Positions 26,663-35,448 of a stretch of DNA of 64,000 nucleotides are shown here, piece by piece. Made by a program: the position numbers and the translations under genes. The stretch spans positions 310,001 to 374,000 of the forward strand of contig JAWSVM010000003.1 in NCBI GenBank assembly GCA_033851915.1, read 5' to 3'. The notes below the pieces were generated by a model that ran no database searches, was not told the DNA's origin, and saw only the letters and a list, made by a program, of their open reading frames with translations. Each line of letters opens with the position of its first letter. Position 1 is the stretch's first letter. The DNA comes from UBA1672 sp033851915. GTDB taxonomy: Bacteria; Pseudomonadota; Alphaproteobacteria; Micavibrionales; Micavibrionaceae.

Positions 26663-29361
26663 TTTTCCGGCTTAGGCTCGTTATCTTGCTCTTCTTCCAA
26701 GGCTTCCCTGATGGCGTCTATTTCGTTCTCGAAATCTTCGATTAAGCTGATATCCAGATACTTTGCCGCTTCTCTTTTCTTGTTTTCTTCTTCAAGACTT
26801 TCCGGATCGCCTGCTGTGTCCGCTGTGTCCATATCCAGATTATCGTCTTTTGCACCGCTTAGACCCAGCTTCTTTTTCTTACGTTTTTCTTTCTTCTCTT
26901 TGTCTTTTTTCTTTCCCTTTTTCCCTTTACTTGCTGATGTCGGTGATGCTTTTGGTTTCACACTGTCATCGTCATCATCTGCATTTTTCTGTGCACGAAT
27001 ACTTTGTGATTCTGTTGGCGGGATCGCATCAGGCATTGACCAATCAGGCTGCGCGGTTTTGAAAATATCATCCAGTATAATTTTAACATCGCGCTTGGCC
27101 TGCAACTTCATATGGCCGGGCAGATAACGATAAGCACGCGCCAATATTGTCATGAAATGCTGTTCCTTGGAAATCGATTTCCAGAGCAACATATATTGAT
27201 AAATTGGAATAAAAATTATGCCCGGTGTTTTGAATATTTCAGGCGGGGAGGTCACCGCAAAGGGGTGGATACGTTGTGGAGTAATCCCGATATGGCTGAA
27301 ATAGCTCTCCCCTAATTTTATAACTAAATCAGGCGTGACACCAAATTTTTCGGCTATGAATTGTTTAAGCATTTTATAATTGGTGATTTCTTTGGGGATA
27401 TTAAATTGCGGTGCGCTGACGCTCAGGCCATTGCCTTCAAAGCGTTGCGGTACGGGCATATGCTTTACCATGAAACCGGCATGAATATCGCCTTTCAGGC
27501 TTTTTGTCAGGGGAAGAACAACCGCGGTATTGATGGTTTTCTCGTCTGATAGGACAAAATCAACGCTTTCAGATGAAATGCCAGTTCGCCCGCCCTGACT
27601 TTGGCCTTCTTCCACAAAGATAGAATTTATCGTCCGTAATTGTCCGGCAGAGCCTTTAACTTCTTTAAAGCGTTTGTCAGAATTACTGATTTGTTTCAAG
27701 AAGTTACGTACTTTAAATGTTCGTGTAACTTCACCCGCAGCGATGTTGATATCTCTGCTGATCCAGTTTTCTGCTTTCACTTTCAGATGCTGCATCAATG
27801 AAAGGATTTGCAGCTCCAGCCGTGAATTTGGAATAAGACCAACAGCAATCGCATCCAAAACATTTTGCGCGCTGAATTCGCGGATAATACCTTTTGCTTG
27901 AAAACTGTGGGGCTCAAGAATTTTTCGCTTTGGGGCTAGCTTTTTATTACTGTCTTGCACAGGTAAGTAGAAGGTGTGCACGCGCTCATCAATATAATTT
28001 GGATCAGGATAATAAAATGGCCCTGCTTCAATCAGGCTCTTCTTCTTTGCCTTAAGGCCTATATATGATTTTGCAAAGTCCCTTGTATTTTCAGGGGTAA
28101 TCACTCCTAAATCGAGAATATCCTCATAATCGGTGGTGATGGCCTCTAACATATGGCCTGACCATTCGCGTCCGTCGATGTTAATGCCGCTGCGTCTGAC
28201 TGCGTTGGTGATGCCGCGCACAACACCGTCATGCAGATAGATAAACAGGCGCTTTTCTTCATCAAGACGATAGGGCAGAATTTCGGCAAGCTCTCTGTTA
28301 CGCGTGATAACATCGGTTAGCGTGCCGTCTTTTTGATCGCGTAATGTTTTAACTTCTAATACGCCTGTTTCATCTTGCGTAATGCGTCTTTCTTTTATGT
28401 TCAAACTGGCACGTTCCGGCTGTTTTCGAGCCACTGCGATAAAACTGGTTGGCGGATCGCCCAGAGGCTCACCATCAAGCTGCAGCAACCTGAAATGTCC
28501 GTCAAAGTTCTTTTTGATGTGCTCATCATCCCAATGCGGCGCGGAATATTGTACGCGTGCACCAAGCGCGCGCAGCTCTCTTCTGAATTCCTGAACGGTG
28601 AAATATGTATATTCAAAGGGCAGGCGGCTTTCCCAAATCTCGCGGTTATCTTTGCGCATGATAAATTCATAGGCCCATTTATAGGGCAGGCGGAATAACC
28701 GTGTGCGCGGAAAGCGTGGAGGAAGTTCTTCTAAAAAGAACCCACCACAGCCTGGATCTTGTTTCGGGCGTGCATGCTCCGAATACCAGACGAGAAGATC
28801 AGCTTCACACAAATCCGCAAGGTCATCACTTGCGCTGTCTTCGTCATGCATTTCCAGCAGAACGAAGTCAGTTCCATCGGGTTTCGTGTAATCACGGATA
28901 AACATCGTGCCGTCATTCTTCAGCATCGTAAATTGCTTGCGCAATGTGTCGGTGATAATGCGTTCATTATAACGCGCATTGGAGAATACCTGATGCAAAA
29001 TATAGGAATTTATGATGGCATCAATTGATTCCGCTTCAAACAGATCGCTGGATACATCGCCGATTTTGAATTCCAGATTATGTGTTTGGTATTTCTCTTT
29101 GGCAACGCGGATGGTTTTCTTACTTTTATCAACGCCAATAAAACGTATCTTCGGGCTTAAAACCGCCATCGCATAAGTCAGCTCGCCATCACTGCACCCC
29201 ATATCCAGAACCTTTGCGCCCTCATCAAGTAAAAGATGCGACAGGGTGAACCATGCGCGATGCACAACGTCATAGGATACATCTTTGAGCATATAATTAC
29301 GCTCTTCAATATAATCTATTGTTTTGTCTTTAAATGGGTCGGTATTATCTGTCTCTGTCAT
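26656..29361 (-). CDS. Large class I methyltransferase with Nudix-like segments and a charged tail
   Basis: A 901-residue protein. The N-terminal SAM-binding methyltransferase has motif I VLDMGCSDGELTYAM near residues 47-61 and an IGDVSSD acidic loop. The middle (about 330-460) and later (about 620-740) regions look like degenerate Nudix hydrolase folds. Suggestive pieces are LFIYLHDGVVRGI and VVLPLTKSLKGDIHAGF, then a MLKQFIAEKFGVTPDLVIKL-type helix; I see no intact Nudix box. From about residue 790 the chain is disordered, with a Lys-rich block (KGKKGKKKDKEKKEKRKKKK) and acidic stretches. The start at 29361 follows TAAGG; an in-frame ATG at 29433 would add 24 residues. I do not recognise the whole architecture. 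Function unknown. Confidence 0.6.
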   Translation of the reverse strand: MTETDNTDPFKDKTIDYIEERNYMLKDVSYDVVHRAWFTLSHLLLDEGAKVLDMGCSDGELTYAMAVLSPKIRFIGVDKSKKTIRVAKEKYQTHNLEFKIGDVSSDLFEAESIDAIINSYILHQVFSNARYNERIITDTLRKQFTMLKNDGTMFIRDYTKPDGTDFVLLEMHDEDSASDDLADLCEADLLVWYSEHARPKQDPGCGGFFLEELPPRFPRTRLFRLPYKWAYEFIMRKDNREIWESRLPFEYTYFTVQEFRRELRALGARVQYSAPHWDDEHIKKNFDGHFRLLQLDGEPLGDPPTSFIAVARKQPERASLNIKERRITQDETGVLEVKTLRDQKDGTLTDVITRNRELAEILPYRLDEEKRLFIYLHDGVVRGITNAVRRSGINIDGREWSGHMLEAITTDYEDILDLGVITPENTRDFAKSYIGLKAKKKSLIEAGPFYYPDPNYIDERVHTFYLPVQDSNKKLAPKRKILEPHSFQAKGIIREFSAQNVLDAIAVGLIPNSRLELQILSLMQHLKVKAENWISRDINIAAGEVTRTFKVRNFLKQISNSDKRFKEVKGSAGQLRTINSIFVEEGQSQGGRTGISSESVDFVLSDEKTINTAVVLPLTKSLKGDIHAGFMVKHMPVPQRFEGNGLSVSAPQFNIPKEITNYKMLKQFIAEKFGVTPDLVIKLGESYFSHIGITPQRIHPFAVTSPPEIFKTPGIIFIPIYQYMLLWKSISKEQHFMTILARAYRYLPGHMKLQAKRDVKIILDDIFKTAQPDWSMPDAIPPTESQSIRAQKNADDDDDSVKPKASPTSASKGKKGKKKDKEKKEKRKKKKLGLSGAKDDNLDMDTADTAGDPESLEEENKKREAAKYLDISLIEDFENEIDAIREALEEEQDNEPKPEKW

Positions 29362-29478
29362 GAGCCTTAATTCTTTTTTTATCCCGCTTTTATATATGGT
29401 TTTTTTTGCTTTTCCAAGCGATGCATCATACAATTGTTGGAAGAAAAACGCACGAATTATATATTAAGTCCATTAAAT

Positions 29479-30234
29479 ATGAAGCATCTATGCGCGCAAG
29501 CACAAGCAACATTGAAGTCTGTTCTTGAGGATGGCCTTAACCTGATTCTGCCACCGCGCTGTCCGGTGACGGGGGATATGGTCGATGCGCAAGGCATGAT
29601 TTCATCCGATGCATGGCGGGAACTTGTGTTTATTACCGATCCGTTATGTGCGCATTGTGGCGTGCCTTTAGATTTTGAAACTGAAGAAAATGCGCGATGT
29701 GTGATGTGTTTGGAAACACCGCAGATTTACCACTCTGCACGTGCCGCTCTTCAATATAACGATATCAGCCGTGATCTTGTCTTGGGGTTTAAGCGTGGTG
29801 ATAAAACGCACATTATTCAATCATTCGTGCCGTGGTTAAAGCAAGCGGGAAAAGAAATGCTAGGGCAGGCGGATTACCTTATCCCTGTGCCGTTGCATCC
29901 TGTGCGCCTGATACAGCGGCGTTATAATCAGGCAGCTCTTATTGCTGGCGCTCTTTCGAAATCAGTTGATATCCCGCATCTACCTATCGCGATGAAGCGT
30001 GTGCGTGCAACGCCGTCTCAGGGGCACTTAACCAGTGATGAGCGCACCAAAAATGTGCAAGAAGCCTTCGATGTTCATACCAAATATCGAGAGATGATAA
30101 ATGGCAAATCTCTTATCCTGATTGATGATGTTTTAACAACGGGGGCAACGGTAAATGAGTGCGCGAAAGTGTTGTATCGCCATGGTGCACGGCAGGTGGA
30201 TGTCCTGACTTTGGCGCGCGTTGTTTTGAATTAG
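29479..30234 (+). CDS. ComF family phosphoribosyltransferase-like protein
   Basis: A 251-residue member of the ComF family, related to type I phosphoribosyltransferases. Zinc-binding cysteines lie in CAHCGVPL and CVMCLE, the central RRYNQAALIAGAL is the family core, and the PRPP loop is LILIDDVLTTGAT. ComF proteins support DNA uptake in naturally competent bacteria and are present in many non-competent ones with unclear roles. The ATG at 29479 is one choice; a TTG at 29434 would add 15 residues, and neither has a strong ribosome site. It is divergent from the large methyltransferase gene and upstream of grxC. Confidence 0.85.
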   Translation: MKHLCAQAQATLKSVLEDGLNLILPPRCPVTGDMVDAQGMISSDAWRELVFITDPLCAHCGVPLDFETEENARCVMCLETPQIYHSARAALQYNDISRDLVLGFKRGDKTHIIQSFVPWLKQAGKEMLGQADYLIPVPLHPVRLIQRRYNQAALIAGALSKSVDIPHLPIAMKRVRATPSQGHLTSDERTKNVQEAFDVHTKYREMINGKSLILIDDVLTTGATVNECAKVLYRHGARQVDVLTLARVVLN

Positions 30235-30320
30235 TGATGCGCAGAATATTAATCACTATATTTCTGTCTTTATGTCGTGTTAGAATCCATCGTTATTCGT
30301 AAGCGTAAGGAGATATATAA

Positions 30321-30578
30321 ATGGCAAAAATAGAAATCTACACATGGTCGACCTGTCCGTATTGTACGCGCGCCAAGGCGTTGCTTGATTCTAAAGGGGT
30401 GGCTTATACCAATTACGATATTACGGGCGATGATGCAGCGCGCGCCAAAATGATAGAGCGCACGGGCGGGCCGAAATCCGTTCCGCAAATCTTCGTGGAT
30501 GACAAGCATTACGGTGGTTGCGACGAGTTGCATGACTTGGATGCGCAAGGGAAACTGGATGGAATTTTAAATGGCTGA
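30321..30578 (+). CDS. grxC: Glutaredoxin 3
   Basis: A glutathione-dependent disulfide reductase of 85 residues. The active site is CPYC at residues 12-15 of WSTCPYCTRAKALL, and the glutathione-binding TGGPKSVPQIFVDD follows. AAGGAG lies 10 bases before the ATG. Its last codons overlap the start of the amidase gene by 8 bases, an arrangement common in alphaproteobacteria. Confidence 0.96.
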   Translation: MAKIEIYTWSTCPYCTRAKALLDSKGVAYTNYDITGDDAARAKMIERTGGPKSVPQIFVDDKHYGGCDELHDLDAQGKLDGILNG

Positions 30579-31395
30579 TATTTTAAAGGTGGCCTGCGTG
30601 CAAATGACAAGCGGCACCGATATTCAGGAAAATTTGGAAAAGGCGGCGCATTTCATTCGTGAAGCCGCAGCGCACGGCGCGACCTTTGTCGTAACGCCCG
30701 AAAACACCTGCCATATTCGCACACCATCAGAGTTAAAGCTGGGCAGTGCAAAGTCACAGGACACCCATGTTGGTGTGCCTTTCTTTGCCGCTTTGGCGCA
30801 TGAGCTTGGGATTAAGCTATTGATTGGCTCTATGGCGATGAAAGAGGAGGGAGAGAAGCTTCTCAATCGTTCACTTTTATTCGCGCAAGACGGCACTATA
30901 CAAGCTGCTTACGATAAAATTCATTTGTTCGATGTGGAACTGATGAACGGCGAGGTTCACCGTGAAAGTGATGTGATGGCGCCGGGGAATATGGCGGTTA
31001 CTGCGGCTGTTGATGAGAGTTTTACCGTAGGTTTGAGTATTTGTTATGACCTTCGCTTTGCTTATCTCTACCGTTCCCTTGCACAAAATGGTGCTAATAT
31101 TCTTTGCATTCCTGCGGCGTTCACGATTCCTACAGGGCAGGCACATTGGGAAACATTATTGCGTGCGCGTGCCATTGAAACAGGCAGCTACGTCATGGCC
31201 TCTGCACAAGTGGGCGAGCATGAGGGCGGGCGCAAAACCTATGGGCATTCGATGATTATTGACCCATGGGGCAGCGTCATTGCCCAAGTTGACGAGGAGG
31301 AAGGCATTATCCTTGCCGATCTTGATATCGAACTGGTTAACAAGGTGCGCGATGCTATTCCCGCGCTGAAGCATGACAGGGATTATACGATTTAA
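30571..31395 (+). CDS. Carbon-nitrogen hydrolase, deaminated-glutathione amidase-like
   Basis: A nitrilase-superfamily protein of 274 residues with the Glu-Lys-Cys triad visible: E in TPENTCH, K in YDKIHLFD and C in SICYDLRF. The closeness to the Nit1 group, and the overlap with grxC, suggest hydrolysis of deaminated glutathione, a metabolite repair step. Substrate assignment is by family and context only. A plain aliphatic amidase is less likely. Confidence 0.85.
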   Translation: MADILKVACVQMTSGTDIQENLEKAAHFIREAAAHGATFVVTPENTCHIRTPSELKLGSAKSQDTHVGVPFFAALAHELGIKLLIGSMAMKEEGEKLLNRSLLFAQDGTIQAAYDKIHLFDVELMNGEVHRESDVMAPGNMAVTAAVDESFTVGLSICYDLRFAYLYRSLAQNGANILCIPAAFTIPTGQAHWETLLRARAIETGSYVMASAQVGEHEGGRKTYGHSMIIDPWGSVIAQVDEEEGIILADLDIELVNKVRDAIPALKHDRDYTI

Positions 31396-31404
31396 GGAAA
31401 TATA

Positions 31405-32571
31405 ATGAGTAACAAAAAGAGTTATTATAAAGAAACAAAATTAATGCATGCAGGGCGTAATCCTGATGATTATTTTGGCGTGGTTAATCCGCCGATTTGC
31501 CGAACATCGACTATTCTTTATAAAGACTTAGACGCGTATTTCGACCCGAATACAAAGTTCCGTTACGGGCGAATCAATAACCCGTTAAGCGATGCTTTTG
31601 AAGAGGCCGTTTCTGAGCTTGAGGGCGGGTTTAACGCCATTACGGCCTCCAGCGGTATGGCCGCGATAACAACAACATTACTATCCTTTGTAAAAGCAGG
31701 GGATCATGTGTTGATGGTCGATAGTTGCTATCCGCCGACGCGGTTTTTTGCGAATAAGCAGTTGCGTGCATATGGCATTGAGGTTGAATATTATGATCCG
31801 ATGATCGGCGCGGGCATTAAAGATCTTATCCGTGAGAACACATCCGTTATTTATTTGGAATCGCCGGGATCTGCAACGTTTGAAGTTCAAGATGTTCCTG
31901 CCATTGTCAAAATTGCGAAAGAGCGTGATATTATCACGATCATGGATAACACCTATTCCGCAGGCGTGCTGTTTCGTCCGCTTGAGCATGGGGTTAATAT
32001 TTCCGTGCAATCGGCGGCCAAATATCTTGGCGGGCATTCAGATGTGAATTTAGGTGTCGCGGTTGCGGATACTGAAACGCATTACAAGGCGTTAAAATCG
32101 TGTGCGATGAATCTCGGCACATGCGCAGGGGCAGAGGATTTATATCTATCGTTGCGCGGTTTCCGCACGTTGGAAATGCGCATGAATTACGCGCAAAAGA
32201 ATATGCATTCCGTTTTAGCATGGTTCGAAAAACGTAAAGAGGTGCAGTGCCTCTATTCTCCTGTTCTTGAAACCAACCGCGGGCATGATATCTGGAAACG
32301 TGATTTTTCCGGCGCAAATGGTGTGTTTAGTGTGTTATTCAGGCCTGAATATCAAAGAGAAGATATTACTCGCTTTGTCGATTCGTTAGAGTTATTCCCT
32401 GTGGGCAGCAGTTGGGGCGGGTATGAAAGCCTGATCCAACCGCAAGATATGAAATCCTATCGTTCTGATTGGAAGGAAGAAGGTTTCTTTTTGCGCTTTC
32501 AAATTGGGAATGAGAACCCAAAAGACCTTATCGCGGATCTGGAGCAAGGCATTCTAAACTTAAAGGCTTAA
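31405..32571 (+). CDS. metC: Cystathionine beta-lyase (Cys/Met metabolism PLP enzyme)
   Basis: A fold-type I PLP enzyme of 388 residues of the Cys/Met metabolism family. The PLP-binding lysine is in QSAAKYLGGHSD; an upstream MDNTYSAG and the SSGMAAITTTLL phosphate-binding stretch are typical. The GVVNPPICRTST start and overall pattern match alphaproteobacterial cystathionine beta-lyases, which make homocysteine for methionine synthesis. A gamma-lyase cannot be excluded. It follows the amidase by 9 bases with AAGGAAA as ribosome site, and its end overlaps the convergent GNAT gene by 12 bases. Confidence 0.85.
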   Translation: MSNKKSYYKETKLMHAGRNPDDYFGVVNPPICRTSTILYKDLDAYFDPNTKFRYGRINNPLSDAFEEAVSELEGGFNAITASSGMAAITTTLLSFVKAGDHVLMVDSCYPPTRFFANKQLRAYGIEVEYYDPMIGAGIKDLIRENTSVIYLESPGSATFEVQDVPAIVKIAKERDIITIMDNTYSAGVLFRPLEHGVNISVQSAAKYLGGHSDVNLGVAVADTETHYKALKSCAMNLGTCAGAEDLYLSLRGFRTLEMRMNYAQKNMHSVLAWFEKRKEVQCLYSPVLETNRGHDIWKRDFSGANGVFSVLFRPEYQREDITRFVDSLELFPVGSSWGGYESLIQPQDMKSYRSDWKEEGFFLRFQIGNENPKDLIADLEQGILNLKA

Positions 32572-32991
32572 GTTTGGTTCTCTTACCATTGGTATATAAT
32601 CTTCACTCGGCGGTTTGAACGTATCTGTCTCTGTGTAGCCAAAGCGCCCATAAAAATCATAAGCAGGGTGGGTGTTCGACAGGCTCAAAAATGATTTTGT
32701 GCATGTTTCGTCTAATAACTTTGTGACTGTTTCCATCATTTCGCTACCGATTCCGTCATCACGGTAATCAGGGTGAACAAACAATCTTGCGAGATGTTGA
32801 GACCCATCACTATTTTCTTCTAATATAATGATTCCAAGGACTTCTTCACCTTCGATGGCGCAAAAAACTATTTCTGATGCCAGATATTGTTCTATGATTT
32901 CTGCGCGAAGGGGTGTTGCATCATCGTTCCACATTTCGGATAAAGCAATGACTTGATCAAGATTAGATATGTCGGCTCTTACGATGGGCAT
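32560..32991 (-). CDS. GNAT-family N-acetyltransferase
   Basis: A single-domain acetyltransferase of 143 residues. The acetyl-CoA site is in LFVHPDYRDDGIGSEMMETV (the R/Q-x-x-G-x-G/A pattern as RDDGIG), followed by SLSNTHPAYDFYGRFGYTE. The substrate cannot be read. The gene is 37 bases downstream of an XRE regulator on the same strand, so it may be controlled by it. Solitary acetyltransferases of this size often modify small molecules or protein N-termini. Confidence 0.85.
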   Translation of the reverse strand: MPIVRADISNLDQVIALSEMWNDDATPLRAEIIEQYLASEIVFCAIEGEEVLGIIILEENSDGSQHLARLFVHPDYRDDGIGSEMMETVTKLLDETCTKSFLSLSNTHPAYDFYGRFGYTETDTFKPPSEDYIPMVREPNLSL

Positions 32992-33028
32992 GTGTTGTTA
33001 CTCAGAGTGTTGATTAAGTGGGCGCGGG

Positions 33029-33343
33029 CTATGTAATGTCGCCAACTGTAACGCCCAGCCCTTCGGCTAAAGCTTTTAAAGCGCGGATAGATCCATCCTT
33101 TTTCCCTGTTTCAATTTCCGTCAAATAGGGGCGGGAAATGCCTGATGCTTCTGCTAAATCCGCTTGTGTCATCTCGCGGAATTTACGGATAATTCTGATC
33201 GGATGTGTTTGTCGCGCTGAAATTTCGTCAAGAACATTATTGGGCAGTGCGCTGTCCGACCCTGTGGAGCTTATTTCACGGTAATCATGTAATGGAACAA
33301 GGACGTAAGGTTTTCCTTGGATGTGTAATAAGTCATACTTCAT
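33029..33343 (-). CDS. XRE-family HTH protein with antitoxin-like N-terminus
   Basis: A 104-residue protein. Residues 1-25 (KYDLLHIQGKPYVLVPLHDY) resemble the short beta N-terminus found in solitary antitoxin-type XRE proteins. Residues 50-104 form a Cro/C1 helix-turn-helix (REMTQADLAEASGISRPYLT, then EIETGKKDGSIRALKALAEG). Such proteins often autoregulate. The gene precedes the GNAT gene on the same strand; no RelE- or HigB-type toxin gene is adjacent. Calling it an antitoxin would be speculation. Confidence 0.8.
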   Translation of the reverse strand: MKYDLLHIQGKPYVLVPLHDYREISSTGSDSALPNNVLDEISARQTHPIRIIRKFREMTQADLAEASGISRPYLTEIETGKKDGSIRALKALAEGLGVTVGDIT

Positions 33344-33413
33344 GGCGATTAAATCCTTTTCTTCGGCGACATTGTATCAATATTTTTACAAAAATCCATG
33401 AGAAAATAATGAT

Positions 33414-34421
33414 TTAAAATCGTTTGGTTAGAGTAATGGAGCCAAAAACGCTTTCTTCCTCTTGTCCGTCAAATTCTTTGCTGCGCGCGTTTAAGGTGTA
33501 AGACAGGCGGTAATCATCATAGGTAAAGGATACGCCGCCGCTGAGATCCCCGACAAGATATTTCTTGTCAACGCTGTGGCTGTCAGAGAATGTATTCCCA
33601 TCCAAAAAGATATCGCGTGCGACAATTCGTGCATCTATCCCTGCAAAGATTTGCCAGTTCAACTTGTTCTTTTCGGTGAAGAACACACCGGTTCCGGGGA
33701 TGGCAGGACGTACGCGTTGTGGTGTGTCTTGATGTTTGGATGAACCAAGGATAAGCGTTGCCCCTGCGCTGACATTGGTGCGGATATTGCCGAGCGTCAC
33801 AGAAAAATTTGGCTCTATACGGGCATTAAAGTAATCAAAATCATGAGACACGGCATAGGGAATGCGTCGTTGCCACGAAACCATAAAGCCCGGTTCAAAG
33901 TTTAACTGATTCCTCCAACCTCGCGGTTTTGGAGAGTTTGATACATATTTATGGACAAATTTTTGCGCTTGTTCGCCCAATGCTTCCGGCCCAATAACCC
34001 CAAGAGTGAATTCTAACTCATCAACATGAAAAGGTTTATCGCCATTTTCCGTGATATTGGCGAGGCCGACAGAGCCATAAAGAAACGCCGCCCACGGACG
34101 ATCCTTGGCTGGCTGGCTTGCAATACGGATATCTTCGGGGCTGTAAATATTATGCCCGATCGTATAGAAAGTCGCGGTTTTATCGTTAAAATCAAAAGTC
34201 GGGATTTTATCGGCCAGCACGTCAATCACAGGGGGAACTTTGATGTCAGTATCAAACCACGTGACACGTACACCGCTGGTATAATATCGATCCGTGCCGC
34301 CGCCGAGGCTATCATTTTCTATAGAGAGACTGAGGTAGGAAGTGCCGTTCTCTTCATCTGCAAATGCAGTGCAGGGAACTGTTAGGCAGAGCACAGATAA
34401 AGCCGCGTATTTTAACCACAT
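33414..34421 (-). CDS. lpxR: LpxR-family outer membrane lipid A deacylase
   Basis: An outer-membrane beta-barrel of 335 residues with a signal peptide ending near TAFADE (residue 22). The family's proposed active-site residues are visible: Asn-Asp in SIENDSLGGGTDRYY, the YTSG serine and the His in IGHNIYSPEDI. The chain ends in Phe (TLTKRF), as barrels do. LpxR removes the 3'-acyloxyacyl group of lipid A. Whether this homologue does so is not shown. The gene is alone on its strand, divergent from an esterase. Confidence 0.82.
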   Translation of the reverse strand: MWLKYAALSVLCLTVPCTAFADEENGTSYLSLSIENDSLGGGTDRYYTSGVRVTWFDTDIKVPPVIDVLADKIPTFDFNDKTATFYTIGHNIYSPEDIRIASQPAKDRPWAAFLYGSVGLANITENGDKPFHVDELEFTLGVIGPEALGEQAQKFVHKYVSNSPKPRGWRNQLNFEPGFMVSWQRRIPYAVSHDFDYFNARIEPNFSVTLGNIRTNVSAGATLILGSSKHQDTPQRVRPAIPGTGVFFTEKNKLNWQIFAGIDARIVARDIFLDGNTFSDSHSVDKKYLVGDLSGGVSFTYDDYRLSYTLNARSKEFDGQEEESVFGSITLTKRF

Positions 34422-34486
34422 CGTATTGTCCTTTTATTACTCTCTTTTACTACCTCATATGAATGTGTTGTGCTACATATCTTTCT

Positions 34487-35143
34487 ATGAGTATTTCAAA
34501 TTTTTATGAACACGCACCGCAAAGCGGTAAAGTTGAACGCCTTGTTATTCTTTTGCACGGTGTTGGGTCAAACGGGCAAGATTTAATATCTCTGGCGCCG
34601 ATTCTCTCACAATATGCACCCAATACGATGTTTATATCGCCTGATGCACCATTTGCATGTGACATGATGCCTGCAGGCTATCCCAACGCATATCAATGGT
34701 TTTCTTTGGCTGATCGTGACCCGCATGTAATGTTATCAGGGGTGAAAAGCGTTTTTCCCTTGGTGGAAGAGTTCATTGAGGCACAGTTAGAGCGTTATGA
34801 CCTCGCCGCTGATAAGCTGGCTTTACTTGGGTTTTCGCAAGGAACAATGACCAGTTTGCATGTTGCACCACGCTTAAAATCAAAAATCGCGGGTATTTTG
34901 GGGTTCTCCGGTGCTTTGCTCTGGGATGAAACGGTTAAAGACTTGCAGACAATGCCTATATGCCTAATCCATGGGGAAGCAGATGATGTTGTGCCTGTGC
35001 AGGCATGGTCTCTGGCAAAAGAGACACTTTCGGCGCATGGGTTTGAGGTTTCAGGCCACACAAGCGCAGGTTTAACGCACTCGATTGACCAGCAAGGAAT
35101 CGACGCTGGTGGCGCATTTTTGAAGAAAATATTCAATCTTTGA
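34487..35143 (+). CDS. Carboxylesterase/phospholipase-family alpha/beta hydrolase
   Basis: An alpha/beta hydrolase of 218 residues. The nucleophile Ser is in LGFSQGTM, the Asp in GEADDVVPVQ and the His in GLTHSID; an oxyanion-type LLHGVGSNGQD lies near residue 24. This matches small carboxylesterases (acyl-protein thioesterase-like). The ATG at 34487 fits the family start; an upstream ATG at 34463 gives 8 extra residues. No signal peptide, so it acts in the cytoplasm. Confidence 0.88.
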   Translation: MSISNFYEHAPQSGKVERLVILLHGVGSNGQDLISLAPILSQYAPNTMFISPDAPFACDMMPAGYPNAYQWFSLADRDPHVMLSGVKSVFPLVEEFIEAQLERYDLAADKLALLGFSQGTMTSLHVAPRLKSKIAGILGFSGALLWDETVKDLQTMPICLIHGEADDVVPVQAWSLAKETLSAHGFEVSGHTSAGLTHSIDQQGIDAGGAFLKKIFNL

Positions 35144-35448
35144 TATTTTTATATTGCGCAGCAGCAAAACCCCATTACTTCTCTTTATATTCCATAGAGC
35201 ATTGAAAATAAACAAATTACTGCAGTTATGTAAAACAATGCACCGCAATAAATTGTGGAGTGCAGCAACAAAAATTGTATTTCTTGTAATAATGTTACTT
35301 AAACTTATGGTACAATAGCTTTATGAGATGCGAGGCCTGCAGGCTATTATAACGCCTTCCTGTGCAGACTTCCGACATGCATTTTGTCATGTGAAGCGTT
35401 CTGTTTCTTATTGGCAAAGTCAAACCGATAAGAGAGGAGAGTCTTCTT
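35144..35448. other. 305-base gap before the HNH gene
   Basis: No convincing gene. The stretch is AT-rich up to about 35320. It contains a small hairpin (GCACCGCAA paired with TTGTG and GTGC, about 35249-35272) and a TACAAT at 35311-35316 that may be a -10 element. From there to the ATG at 35449 would be a 5' leader of about 125 bases with GC-rich self-complementary GGCCTGCAGGC near 35334. A 64-codon open frame at 35328 overlaps the HNH gene and shows no protein-like character. Confidence 0.4.

Noticed and set aside
26450..27127. A 225-codon open frame opposite the methyltransferase genes
   Set aside because: It is Ser/Phe/Leu-rich antisense of the Lys/Glu-rich tail and spans the junction of two well-supported genes.
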